Positions 17,849-25,395 of a stretch of 46,018 nucleotides of DNA are shown in pieces. The notes beneath the pieces are model-generated. The model was not told the DNA's origin and ran no database searches. It worked only from the letters and a program-made list of their open reading frames with translations. The stretch is taken from assembly GCF_002938425.1 (NCBI RefSeq), contig NZ_POQU01000019.1:1-46018 (forward strand), given 5' to 3'. The position numbers and the translations under genes are program-made. Within the stretch, counting starts at the first letter, position 1; each line of letters starts with the position of its first letter. Source of the DNA: Blastococcus atacamensis (GTDB lineage: Bacteria > Actinomycetota > Actinomycetes > Mycobacteriales > Geodermatophilaceae).

Positions 17849-18223
17849 GTGCTGTCGTTCCTCGTCTTCCTCCTCGCCGTGCTGCTGGTGGGGGGCGTCC
17901 TGTTCCTGGTCGGCTCGCTGCTCCTGGGCCGCGGGGAGACCCAGCCGCCGGCGGAGCTCGACCGGTCGCCGGTGGAGTTGCCCGACGACCGCGCGGCCAC
18001 CGGCGCCGACGTCCGGGGGCTGCGGATCACCGTCACCCTCCGCGGCTACCGCATGGCGGAGGTGGACTGGCTCCTGGGCCAGCTCGCGCAGACGCTGGAC
18101 GACCGGGACGCCGAGATCGCCGGGCTGCGCACCGAGCTGGCGGCCCGGACGCAGCAGGACACCCCGACCGATCCGGGCATGCAGCCCGCCACCGAAGGAG
18201 GAGGAGGAGCCCGCGATGCCTGA
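17849..18223 (+). CDS. DivIVA-domain small membrane protein
   Basis: A 124-residue protein with one N-terminal membrane anchor (residues about 2-26), a short linker, and a DivIVA-like motif (VTLRGYRMAEVDWLLGQLAQ, around 60-80) followed by a probable coiled coil (about 75-98) and a flexible tail. Such short DivIVA-type proteins are known in actinobacteria at this locus (Rv1209 in M. tuberculosis) and may localise to curved or septal membrane; the precise role is unknown. GTG start one base after the LOG gene stop; the 3' end overlaps the next gene by eight bases. Confidence 0.8.
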   Translation: MLSFLVFLLAVLLVGGVLFLVGSLLLGRGETQPPAELDRSPVELPDDRAATGADVRGLRITVTLRGYRMAEVDWLLGQLAQTLDDRDAEIAGLRTELAARTQQDTPTDPGMQPATEGGGGARDA

Positions 18224-18674
18224 GCTGGTGGAACGGATCGACGTGGACGCGCCGCCGGAGCAGGTGTGGGCGGCGCTCACCGCCTGGACCCGGCAGGGGG
18301 AGTGGATGGTCGCCACCGACGTCCGCACCGTCGGCGGCCCGGCGCAGGGCTTCGGGGGGCGGTTGGCCGCCCGCACCGGGCTGCCGCTGCCGGGCGGTCG
18401 CCACGTCGGGTTGCTCGACACCATGGTGATCATGAAGTGGGAGCCGCCCCGGCTGGTCGAGGTGCAGCACACCGGACGGCTGGTGCGCGGGCCGGGCATC
18501 TTCGAGATCTTGCCGCGGGGCGAGCACTCGACGTTCGTCTGGACCGAGCGGTTCTACCTGCCCTACGGCTACCTGGGCGTCGTCGGCTTCGCCCTGATCA
18601 GGCCCTTCGCCGTCCTGGGCATCCGCTGGTCGCTCCGGCGCTTCGCGGAGTTCGCCCGCACCTTCCCCGGCTGA
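18216..18674 (+). CDS. SRPBCC (START-like) family protein
   Basis: A 152-residue protein starting MPELVERIDVDAPPEQVWAA, the usual first strand and helix of the SRPBCC/polyketide cyclase fold, with a hydrophobic ligand cavity expected. The C-terminal helix (IRWSLRRFAEFARTF) is amphipathic. The ATG follows a purine-rich AAGGAGGAGGAGGAG, an unusually strong ribosome binding site located inside the preceding gene. It ends the dapE-LOG-DivIVA-SRPBCC overlapping run. Ligand unknown. In M. tuberculosis, folP2 and gpgS lie in this stretch; they are absent here. Confidence 0.82.
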   Translation: MPELVERIDVDAPPEQVWAALTAWTRQGEWMVATDVRTVGGPAQGFGGRLAARTGLPLPGGRHVGLLDTMVIMKWEPPRLVEVQHTGRLVRGPGIFEILPRGEHSTFVWTERFYLPYGYLGVVGFALIRPFAVLGIRWSLRRFAEFARTFPG

Positions 18675-18920
18675 CCGGGGGCGGGGCAGCGTCCGGCAGG
18701 CGCCGGGCGACCGGCGCTCCACGCGGCGCCGACGGCCGAGCCGGCCCCAGGAGGGCACACGCGAGGGTCGCGGTGGGCCCGTCCTGGCTCGCCGGCGGGG
18801 TCGTCCTCGCGATCGAGCCCGAGGTCGGCGTCCGCCTCGAGTGGTGACCGCCGGCCCGTCGTGGGCATGGGCGACGATGTCCTGCGTGCGAGACGAGGCA
18901 GGGATGACGGGGGAGCGGCC

Positions 18921-19823
18921 GTGAGCCGCCGGGGCTGGGCGCTGTTCCTGGCGATGTCGGTGATCTGGGGCGTGCCCTACCTCCTGATCAAGGTGGCCGT
19001 GGGGGAGCTGTCGCCCGTGGTGGTCGTCTTCGCCCGCTGCGTCGTCGGCGCCGCGCTGCTGCTGCCCTGGACGATCGCCCGCGGCCAGTTGCGCCCCGCG
19101 CTGCGGCACTGGAAGGCGCTGCTGCTGTTCACGGTGCTGGAGATGACCGGGCCCTGGCTGCTGCTCTCGTGGGCCGAGCAGTCGCTGTCGAGCTCGCTCA
19201 CCGGTCTCCTGGTCGCCGGGGTGCCGTTCGCCGCCGCTCTGGCCGCGCGGCTGGCCGGCGAGGAGGACCGGCTGACCCCCATGCGGCTGCTCGGCATGGC
19301 GATCGGCGTCGTCGGCATCGCGGTGCTGCTCGGCCTGGACCTCGAGGGCGCCCAGCTGCTGCCGATCCTCGCGGTGGCGCTCGTCGTGGTGGGCTACGCG
19401 ACCGCGCCGATGATCGTCTCCCGGGCGCTGCCCGATGTCCCGGGGGTGGCGGCCAGCTCGATCGCGCTGTTCGTCACCGCCGTCGTCTACGCGCCGTTCG
19501 CCATCCCCCGGCTGGACCAGGTGGGGAAGGCCTCCTCGGAGGCGCTGCTGTCACTGGTGCTGCTCGGGGTGGTCTGCACCGCGGTGGCGCTCGCGCTGTT
19601 CTTCGCGCTGATCCGGGAGGTCGGCCCCCAGCGCGCGCTGGTCATCACCTTCGTCAACCCGGCGGTCGCGGTGCTGCTGGGCGTGTGGCTGCTCGACGAG
19701 CCGTTCACCCTCGGCATCGCCCTCGGCCTCCCGCTGGTGCTGGCCGGCTGCGTCCTGGCCACCGGCCGCGGTGCGCGGGGAGCACAGCCCGACGTCGAGG
19801 CGCTGGACGCCGCCGCCCGCTGA
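18921..19823 (+). CDS. EamA/DMT family transporter
   Basis: An inner-membrane protein of 300 residues with ten predicted helices arranged as two EamA repeats, typical of drug/metabolite exporters (RhaT/YdcZ-like). Near the N-terminus the IWGVPYLLIKVAV stretch and in the second repeat the LLDEPFTLG motif (end of helix nine) are family hallmarks. The start is the GTG at 18921; the 245 bases before it hold no other gene that I can support. The stop codon is separated by a single base from the stop of the convergent glycosyltransferase. Substrate unknown. Confidence 0.87.
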   Translation: MSRRGWALFLAMSVIWGVPYLLIKVAVGELSPVVVVFARCVVGAALLLPWTIARGQLRPALRHWKALLLFTVLEMTGPWLLLSWAEQSLSSSLTGLLVAGVPFAAALAARLAGEEDRLTPMRLLGMAIGVVGIAVLLGLDLEGAQLLPILAVALVVVGYATAPMIVSRALPDVPGVAASSIALFVTAVVYAPFAIPRLDQVGKASSEALLSLVLLGVVCTAVALALFFALIREVGPQRALVITFVNPAVAVLLGVWLLDEPFTLGIALGLPLVLAGCVLATGRGARGAQPDVEALDAAAR

Positions 19824-19824
19824 C

Positions 19825-21330
19825 TCAACCCAGCCGGCGCAGCTGCGGCCAGATCTGCGACCAGGGCACCTGCCGGCCGGTGGCCAGCCAGACGGTCTCG
19901 CCCTGCTCCTCGTTGTCCAGCCCGACGCCGTTGTCGATCCGCCCGGCTGCCTCCACCGAGCCGAACCACCGTTCGAGGTCGCCCCGCGGCAGGCCGACGA
20001 CGACGGCGGCGTCGGCGTCCTCGGGCGGCGGCCCCCAGTCCCCGTAGGCGTTGTGCCCGCTGAAGGCCGGCCCCAGCTGCGGCGCGTACCTGTCGACGGC
20101 GCCGGCCTCCCCGTAGTTGCCGGTGAGGACGACGACCCGGGCGCCGGCGGGCAGCTGGTTCCGCGCCCGCTCCACGGCTGCGGCGAACCGCGGCCAGCCG
20201 ACGGTCTCCGCGGCGTCGTAGTTGAGGTCGGGGACGGGGGTGTCCGCCAGGCGGTCGACGGGGACCAGTGGCAGGCCCAGCGTCGCGTCGATCGCAAGGC
20301 TCAGCGCCAGCGCGGCGGTGAGCAGCCCGACCCGGAGCCGGCTCGCTCCGCGCCGGACCCAGGAGAGCACCGGCGCCGCGCCGGCGGCCAGCAGCACCGG
20401 GTAGAGCCCGGCCAGGTAGTACGGCTTGCCGCCGGTGAGCAGGAAGACGACCGCCAGGACGGCGTAGGCCACGGCGAACGCCCGCCAGGTGCGCAGGTCC
20501 GGGTCGCGCGCCAGCCGCCACAGCCCCGCCGCCCACACGGGGACCAGCAGCGGGCTGACCATCACCAGCTGGAACGGGAGGAACAGGTACCAGGGTTCGC
20601 TGGTGCCGGAGCTGCCGGCGGCGAGGGCCTCGGCCAGTTCCAGCTGCGGCCAGCCGTGGGTGGCCTGCCACACGGGGTTCGGCGTCCACACCGCCAGGGC
20701 GACGAGCCCGCCGAGCCACGGCCACGAGGACCGCAGCGCCGCCCGTGGGCCCGCGGCGAGGACGCCGAGCAGGACCGCGGCGAGGAGGAACGCCGGCTGC
20801 ACCTTGTTCTGCAGGGCCACTCCCGCCAGGGCCCCCGTCGCCAGCCAGATCGCGCCCCCGTCGCGCAGCGAGCGGACCAGGAGCCACGACAGCGCCGTCC
20901 AGGCCAGGAGGTCCAGGGTCGTCGTCGACAGCACATGGCCGACGATCAGCACGATCGAGGAGACCGCGATGCACGCGGCGGCCAGCAGCTGCCCGGCCTG
21001 CGACGCCCGGAACTCGCGGGCGAGCAGCCCGGTGAGCACGACCACCAGGCCGGCGGCCAGCGCCGAGGGTGCGCGCAGCGCCGTCAGGGAACCGGGGAAC
21101 AGGCCGTCCATCAGCCGGGCAACCGCCGGTGTGAGCGGAGGCTGGTCGACGTAGCCGAACGCGAGCTCCCGGCCGGCGCGCAGGAAGTACAGCTCGTCCC
21201 GGGAGTACCCGTACCGGCCGGCGACGCCGAGCAGCAGCACGGTGACCGCTGCTCCGAGGGCGACCAGCGGCCGGATCGCGGCGGCGGGATGCGCGGCGGT
21301 GCGTCGATCGGCCTGCAGCACCGCGGTCAC
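19825..21330 (-). CDS. ArnT/PMT-type membrane glycosyltransferase (GT39/83-like)
   Basis: A 501-residue polytopic protein with about ten hydrophobic helices and a periplasmic C-terminal domain (from about residue 385). After the first helix it carries GYSRDELYFLRAGRELAFGY and VDQPPLTP, the acidic loop-1 region conserved in the PMT_2/ArnT superfamily, where an acidic residue contacts the polyprenyl-linked sugar. It would transfer a sugar from a lipid carrier to an acceptor outside the cell; donor and acceptor are unknown. Start GTG at 21330, with TAGCGT seven bases upstream and no Shine-Dalgarno. Confidence 0.82.
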   Translation of the reverse strand: MTAVLQADRRTAAHPAAAIRPLVALGAAVTVLLLGVAGRYGYSRDELYFLRAGRELAFGYVDQPPLTPAVARLMDGLFPGSLTALRAPSALAAGLVVVLTGLLAREFRASQAGQLLAAACIAVSSIVLIVGHVLSTTTLDLLAWTALSWLLVRSLRDGGAIWLATGALAGVALQNKVQPAFLLAAVLLGVLAAGPRAALRSSWPWLGGLVALAVWTPNPVWQATHGWPQLELAEALAAGSSGTSEPWYLFLPFQLVMVSPLLVPVWAAGLWRLARDPDLRTWRAFAVAYAVLAVVFLLTGGKPYYLAGLYPVLLAAGAAPVLSWVRRGASRLRVGLLTAALALSLAIDATLGLPLVPVDRLADTPVPDLNYDAAETVGWPRFAAAVERARNQLPAGARVVVLTGNYGEAGAVDRYAPQLGPAFSGHNAYGDWGPPPEDADAAVVVGLPRGDLERWFGSVEAAGRIDNGVGLDNEEQGETVWLATGRQVPWSQIWPQLRRLG

Positions 21331-21337
21331 CGCGCGG

Positions 21338-21343
21338 ACGCTA
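21338..21343 (-). promoter_or_regulatory. Candidate leaderless -10 (TAGCGT), glycosyltransferase gene
   Basis: TAGCGT on the minus strand ends seven bases before the GTG at 21330. The flanking CACTAGCGTC is identical to that before tag. Confidence 0.5.
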
Positions 21344-21473
21344 GTGGATCCGGGGCCCGCCGAGTGCCGCTCGCGGCACTCCCAACGGGTGGACCGGCTC
21401 AAGGCCGTGGCCGTGCCTGCCGAAAGGGATGCGGCAGTCGTGCGCGTCCCGGGAACCGCGGAGAGGAGGGCTC

Positions 21474-21758
21474 GTGCAGCAGTCCGACACCAACCCCCAC
21501 ATCGACCACTACCGCCGCGATTTGGCCGGTGGCGCGGCCGGCCCGCTGGTGCTGGTCACCTCCGACGCCGACGGCCGCCCCACGACGGGTCCGGTCGGCG
21601 CGGTGTCCTCGTCGGAGTACGGCCGGCTCACCGCCCTCTCCGGCGACCGCGTCGTCGTCACCACCTCACAGGCGCTGGTGTCGGCCGACACCAACCGCCT
21701 CCGCGACCTGTACGGAAAGGACCTCGTCAGCGGGACCGTCTCCTCCCCGCTGGGGTGA
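21474..21758 (+). CDS. Small hypothetical protein
   Basis: A 94-residue protein that I do not recognise. It starts VQQSDTNPHIDHYRRDLAGG and has a beta-rich look with LVLVTSDADGRPTTGPVG. The GTG at 21474 is supported by GAGGAGGG four bases upstream. No membrane segment, no cysteine. It is followed 44 bases later by tag on the same strand, but tag seems to have its own promoter. The codon use fits a real gene. Confidence 0.55.
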   Translation: MQQSDTNPHIDHYRRDLAGGAAGPLVLVTSDADGRPTTGPVGAVSSSEYGRLTALSGDRVVVTTSQALVSADTNRLRDLYGKDLVSGTVSSPLG

Positions 21759-21789
21759 CGGGCCTGCCGGGACCGTCGGTGCCCCGCAC

Positions 21790-21795
21790 TAGCGT
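21790..21795 (+). promoter_or_regulatory. Candidate leaderless -10 (TAGCGT) of tag
   Basis: TAGCGT at 21790-21795, then seven bases, then the GTG start of tag. No Shine-Dalgarno lies between. Confidence 0.5.
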
Positions 21796-21802
21796 CGTCC
21801 CG

Positions 21803-22357
21803 GTGGAGGTGGGGAGAACGCGGTGCGGCTGGGCGACCAGCGCGCCCGAGTACGTCCGGTACCACGACGAGGAGTGGGGGTGGCCGCTGCGCGGGGACGA
21901 CGCGCTGTTCGAGCGGCTCTGCCTGGAGGCGTTCCAGTCCGGCCTGTCCTGGATCACCATCCTGCGCAAGCGGCCCGCCTTCCGGGCCGCGTTCGAGGGC
22001 TTCGCCGTCGACGCCGTCGCCCGGTTCACGGCCGACGACGAGGAGCGGCTGATGGCCGACGCCGCGATCGTGCGCAACCGGGCCAAGATCCGTGCGGCGA
22101 TCGGGAACGCCCGTGCCGCCCAGCGCCTGCCCGAGGGGCTGTCGGAGCTGCTGTGGTCCTTTGCACCCACCGGCCCCCGGTCCCGGCCGGCCACGCTCGC
22201 TGACGTCCCCGCGACCAGCCCCGGGTCCGTGGCGATGGCCCGCGAGCTGAAGCGCCGGGGGTTCGTGTTCGTCGGCCCGACGACGGCCTACGCGCTCATG
22301 CAGGCCACAGGAATGGTGGACGACCACGTCGCGGACTGCTTCCGCGCGACCGCCTGA
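21803..22357 (+). CDS. tag: DNA-3-methyladenine glycosylase I
   Basis: Removes 3-methyladenine from alkylated DNA, the first step of base-excision repair. The 184-residue protein has the Tag zinc-binding set: Cys8 in RCGWA, His21 in YHDEEWG, and His175 and Cys179 in DDHVADCF near the C-terminus, matching the C-H-H-C site of E. coli Tag. The substrate-pocket segment (FQSGLSWITILRKRPAFR) is well conserved. It is followed by the DUF3117 gene, as in M. tuberculosis (Rv1210-Rv1211). GTG start with a leaderless-type promoter. Confidence 0.95.
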   Translation: MEVGRTRCGWATSAPEYVRYHDEEWGWPLRGDDALFERLCLEAFQSGLSWITILRKRPAFRAAFEGFAVDAVARFTADDEERLMADAAIVRNRAKIRAAIGNARAAQRLPEGLSELLWSFAPTGPRSRPATLADVPATSPGSVAMARELKRRGFVFVGPTTAYALMQATGMVDDHVADCFRATA

Positions 22358-22392
22358 GCACAGCCCGAAAGCGTGGCGCTCAGGGCCTCATG

Positions 22393-22421
22393 TTGGACGG
22401 ATCGCGGTGATACGGGATCAT
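22393..22421 (+). promoter_or_regulatory. Candidate promoter of the DUF3117 gene
   Basis: TTGGAC at 22393-22398 and GATCAT at 22416-22421 are 17 bases apart, in a locally AT-richer stretch, about 75 bases before the DUF3117 start. Confidence 0.35.
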
Positions 22422-22496
22422 TGCTGAGGAGCTCACAGCATCGGACACCGCGCGCCTGCTCACGAAGCAGGAACGCGGCTGGCGAAGGAGGCACGC

Positions 22497-22664
22497 ATGG
22501 CGGCCATGAAGCCGCGCACGGGTGAAGGTCCCCTCGAGGTCACCAAGGAAGGGCGCGGCCTGGTCATGCGGGTTCCGCTGGAAGGTGGTGGTCGCCTGGT
22601 GGTCGAGCTGTCGCCCGACGAGGCGGCGGCACTGTCCGAGGCATTGAAGGGCGCGACCAGCTGA
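22497..22664 (+). CDS. DUF3117 small protein
   Basis: A 55-residue protein, starting MAAMKPRTGEGPLEVTKEGR and ending in SEALKGATS, that is nearly invariant across actinobacteria (M. tuberculosis Rv1211). The middle, RGLVMRVPLEGGGRLVVEL, suggests a small beta sheet, followed by a helix. Function unknown; its strict conservation and its own promoter and terminator suggest a basic role. AAGGAG lies six bases before the ATG. In M. tuberculosis the next gene is glgA; here a 17.5-kb block intervenes. Confidence 0.92.
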   Translation: MAAMKPRTGEGPLEVTKEGRGLVMRVPLEGGGRLVVELSPDEAAALSEALKGATS

Positions 22665-22708
22665 TCCCTGCGGGGCGGCCTTCCCGGCCGTTCCGCGCAG
22701 AACGTGCA

Positions 22709-22751
22709 CACGGCCCCGGCCGTCGGCTTCCCGCCGGCGACCGGGGCCGTG
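22709..22751 (+). terminator. Long hairpin after the DUF3117 gene
   Basis: CACGGCCCCGG (22709-22719) and CCGGGGCCGTG (22741-22751) pair perfectly over 11 bases, and an inner stem with a G-U pair extends to a TTCCC loop. It lies 45 bases after the stop codon and probably ends the transcript. Confidence 0.6.
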
Positions 22752-22823
22752 GCGTTCCCGCCGATCACCCGGGCTGCCGAGCAGCGCCGCGCCGGTGGAT
22801 GCTGTGGGCGTGGTGATCGACTG

Positions 22824-24290
22824 ATGGCTGATGAGGACCGCGGGGTCCAGTTCCCCACCGGGCCGGACGGACGGCGCAGCACCAGCGCGCTCGGCCGCGC
22901 CGTCGTCGCGGACGCGCTGCGGCCGGTCGACGCGGCCGGGGCGTTGGCCGCGGAGCACGAGACGAACTGGCGGGCCGGCTACCTGACCCACTTCCGGCGG
23001 CTCGTGGAGGCCGGACTGCCGTCGGCCGAGGCGGCGCGATCCATCGCCGCATCGGGGCTGGGCTCGTTGCACGCGCGGATGCGGGTGGCGGGGCCGGACG
23101 GCGAGTCCGACCTCGGGGCCCTGACCGGCGCACCGGCCGGCCGGTCCCTGCGCACCGTGGAGGTGACCGGCACGGCCGAGCCCGAACGCGAGCTCTCGGT
23201 GCCCTTCCACGGGGACCGCCTGCGCGGCGACGCACTGCTGCGCCGGCTGGACCGCTGGGTCGACGGTGGCGTCGTGGAGCCGTCCTGTGCGGAGGCGGTG
23301 CGGACGGTAGCGGCCAATCCCGGGTGGCTCGCCCTTCCGGACAGCACCGTCGTCGTCCTCGGCGCAGGAGCCGAAATGGGTCCGCTGACCGCGCTGCTGC
23401 GCTGGGGTGTCCGCGTGGCCGGGGTCGATCTGCCGCGGGCGCCGCTGTGGGAGCGGGTGCTGGACACCGCGCGCAGCGGGGCCGGCACCCTGCTGGTGCC
23501 CACGGAGGGGCCCGGGACCGACGCCGATCCGCGCCGTGCGGGCGGCGACCTCGTCGCCGAGGTGCCGGCGATGGCCGACTGGATCACCGATCTGCCGGGG
23601 CGGCCGGTGCTCGGCAACTACGTCTACGCCGACGGCGCCACCAATGTCCGGGTCTCCACGGCCGTGGACGCGCTGACGGTGCGGGTCATCGCGGCGCGGC
23701 CCGAGGTGGCGCTGGCCTTCCTCGCCACGCCGACCGACGTCTTCGCCGTGCCCGCCGAGGCCGTGGAGCAGTCGTCGCGGGCCTACACCGCTCGGTCCCG
23801 GACGGCGAAGCTGCTCGGCCGCCCGCTGCGCACGGTGTCCGGGGGGCGACTGCTGCGGCGCGCCTACGTACCCGGCACCGACCCGGGGGTCGCCGACAGC
23901 CTGGTGGCGCAGCAGGGGCCCAACTACGCGCTGGCCAAGCGGCTCCAACGGTGGCGGGCGACGGTGGCGCGCGCGTCCGGCAGCACGGTCTCGATGAACG
24001 TGGCGCCACCGACGCGCACCCGCTCGGTGGTCAAGAACCGGGCGCTGGCCGCGGCCTACGCCGGTGCGCACCGGTTCGGCGTCGAGATCTTCGAGCCGGC
24101 CACGGCCAACGTGCTGATGGCCGCCCTGCTGGTGCACGACCTGCACACCGGTGGTGGGCCGGCCCACGCGCACCCCTGGCAGGACGAGGCCTACGGGGCC
24201 GCGCACGGCGGTCTCTGGCGGGCTGCCTACGCCCCGCGCAGCGCGCTCGGGCTCGCGGCGCTGCTCGGCTACGGGGCCGCCCGGGCCTGA
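22824..24290 (+). CDS. Uncharacterised Rossmann-fold protein
   Basis: A 488-residue soluble protein that I cannot assign to a named family. Residues 1-170 are mostly helical. A Rossmann-type nucleotide-binding core begins at about 175: a hydrophobic strand then GAGAEMG (180-186), and at the end of the next strand VDLPR (201-205), an acidic residue where NAD- or SAM-binding folds contact ribose. The C-terminal third has basic helices and LVHDLHTGGG near 440-450, followed by a Trp/Tyr-rich segment. The ATG at 22824 fits; no clear Shine-Dalgarno is seen. It reads toward a decayed methyltransferase and a CrtI-like oxidoreductase, so a small-molecule pathway is possible. That is inference. Confidence 0.75.
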   Translation: MADEDRGVQFPTGPDGRRSTSALGRAVVADALRPVDAAGALAAEHETNWRAGYLTHFRRLVEAGLPSAEAARSIAASGLGSLHARMRVAGPDGESDLGALTGAPAGRSLRTVEVTGTAEPERELSVPFHGDRLRGDALLRRLDRWVDGGVVEPSCAEAVRTVAANPGWLALPDSTVVVLGAGAEMGPLTALLRWGVRVAGVDLPRAPLWERVLDTARSGAGTLLVPTEGPGTDADPRRAGGDLVAEVPAMADWITDLPGRPVLGNYVYADGATNVRVSTAVDALTVRVIAARPEVALAFLATPTDVFAVPAEAVEQSSRAYTARSRTAKLLGRPLRTVSGGRLLRRAYVPGTDPGVADSLVAQQGPNYALAKRLQRWRATVARASGSTVSMNVAPPTRTRSVVKNRALAAAYAGAHRFGVEIFEPATANVLMAALLVHDLHTGGGPAHAHPWQDEAYGAAHGGLWRAAYAPRSALGLAALLGYGAARA

Positions 24291-24299
24291 GCCCGGGCG
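24278..24299 (+). terminator. Perfect 9-bp hairpin with the stop codon in its loop
   Basis: CGCCCGGGC (24278-24286) and GCCCGGGCG (24291-24299) flank a CTGA loop that contains the stop codon of the Rossmann-protein gene. Confidence 0.5.
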
Positions 24300-24369
24300 C
24301 GGGCGAGGCACTGGTACGCGTCCGCCGGTCGGGCCAGAGTGTGCTCACCGGCCGACCCCAGGAGCGCAC

Positions 24370-25392
24370 GTGCCCCGGATGTTCAGCGCCCGCACGCTGC
24401 TCACCGTCCTGCGGGCGGGGAATGCCGGGGGCCCGTCTGCGGGCCACCCGCGACGGCCAGGCCGCGGTGCGGCTGCACGTCGCAGCGGCGGGCCTGGGCA
24501 CCGGCGTGCTCGACGCAGTGCGGGACGGGCCCGCGGCGACGGCCGACCTGGCCCGAAGCCTCGGGGAGGTGAGGAAGGACCTGCTGGAGGCCTTTCTACG
24601 GGTCCTGCGCGGGGCCGGCCTGATCCGCGAGGAGGACGCCCGGTGATCGCTGGCCCCCGCCGGGCGAGCCGTGGTCTCCGACGACCTGGTGCGCGCCTCC
24701 TACGAGGCGTTCGCCGGGTTCCACACCGGCGTCTACCGCGACCTGGGTGGCCTGCTCGCCGGCGGGCCGGGGCGACGCGACGTCGTCGAGCAGGGGGCGG
24801 TCACCGCACGGGTGTCGGCCGCCTTCGAGCCGTTCGTCGACGACGCCCTGCGGGAGGTGGTCGCCGAGGCGTCGCCCCGGATGGTGCTCGACGTCGGCTG
24901 CGGCGCGGGGCTGCAGCTGGCCACCATGCTGGAGGCGGCTCCCGGAGCCGAGGGCCTCGGGGTCGACACGGACGAGGCCGCCGCCGCGCTGGTCCGGCGG
25001 ACGCTGGACGGCCGGGGACTCGGCGGGCGTGGACGGGTCCTGCGCACCGACGTCCGGGACCTCCCCGTCGAGACAGCGGGGTCGTTCGACCTCGCGCTGG
25101 TGGCGAACGTCGTCTACTACGTGCCGGCCGAGGAGCGGGCCGCCCTGCTGACGGGCATCGGCGCGTTGCTGGCGCCGGGAGGAACGCTGCTGATCGTCAC
25201 GACGGTCGCGACGCCGCAGCTGTTCAGCCGGCACTTCGACCTGCTGCTGCGCGCCCAGGAGGGAGACGTGTCGCTCCCGGACGCCGCCTCCCTCGTGACC
25301 GGGTTGCGGCGGGCCGGCCTGCTGCCGGCGAGCCGCGGCGGATCGCGCCCGGGGCCCCGCTGGTCGCCGTGGCAGCCACCCGGCCCGGCTGA
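24370..25392 (+). pseudogene. SAM-dependent methyltransferase, apparently broken by three lesions
   Basis: The translated pieces join into one methyltransferase of about 340 residues. The N-terminus starts at GTG 24370 with AGGAG just upstream (MFSARTLLTVLRAG), then the frame shifts by one position near 24415-24435, in a G-rich run, to a winged-helix-like segment (DLLEAFLRVLRGAGLI). An in-frame TGA at 24644-24646 interrupts it; the same frame continues directly with the catalytic domain, including motif I VLDVGCGAGLQL and VANVVYYVPAEE. Near 25335-25350 the frame shifts again, and the expected C-terminus IAPGAPLVAVAATRP follows to the TGA at 25390-25392. The ORF from 24671 could still yield a catalytic domain without the first part. 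Sequencing errors are an alternative. Confidence 0.65.
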
Positions 25393-25395
25393 CCC

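Noticed and set aside
18675-18920. Possible small gene between the SRPBCC and EamA genes
   Set aside because: Frames on both strands are short, start without ribosome sites and have random-looking composition.
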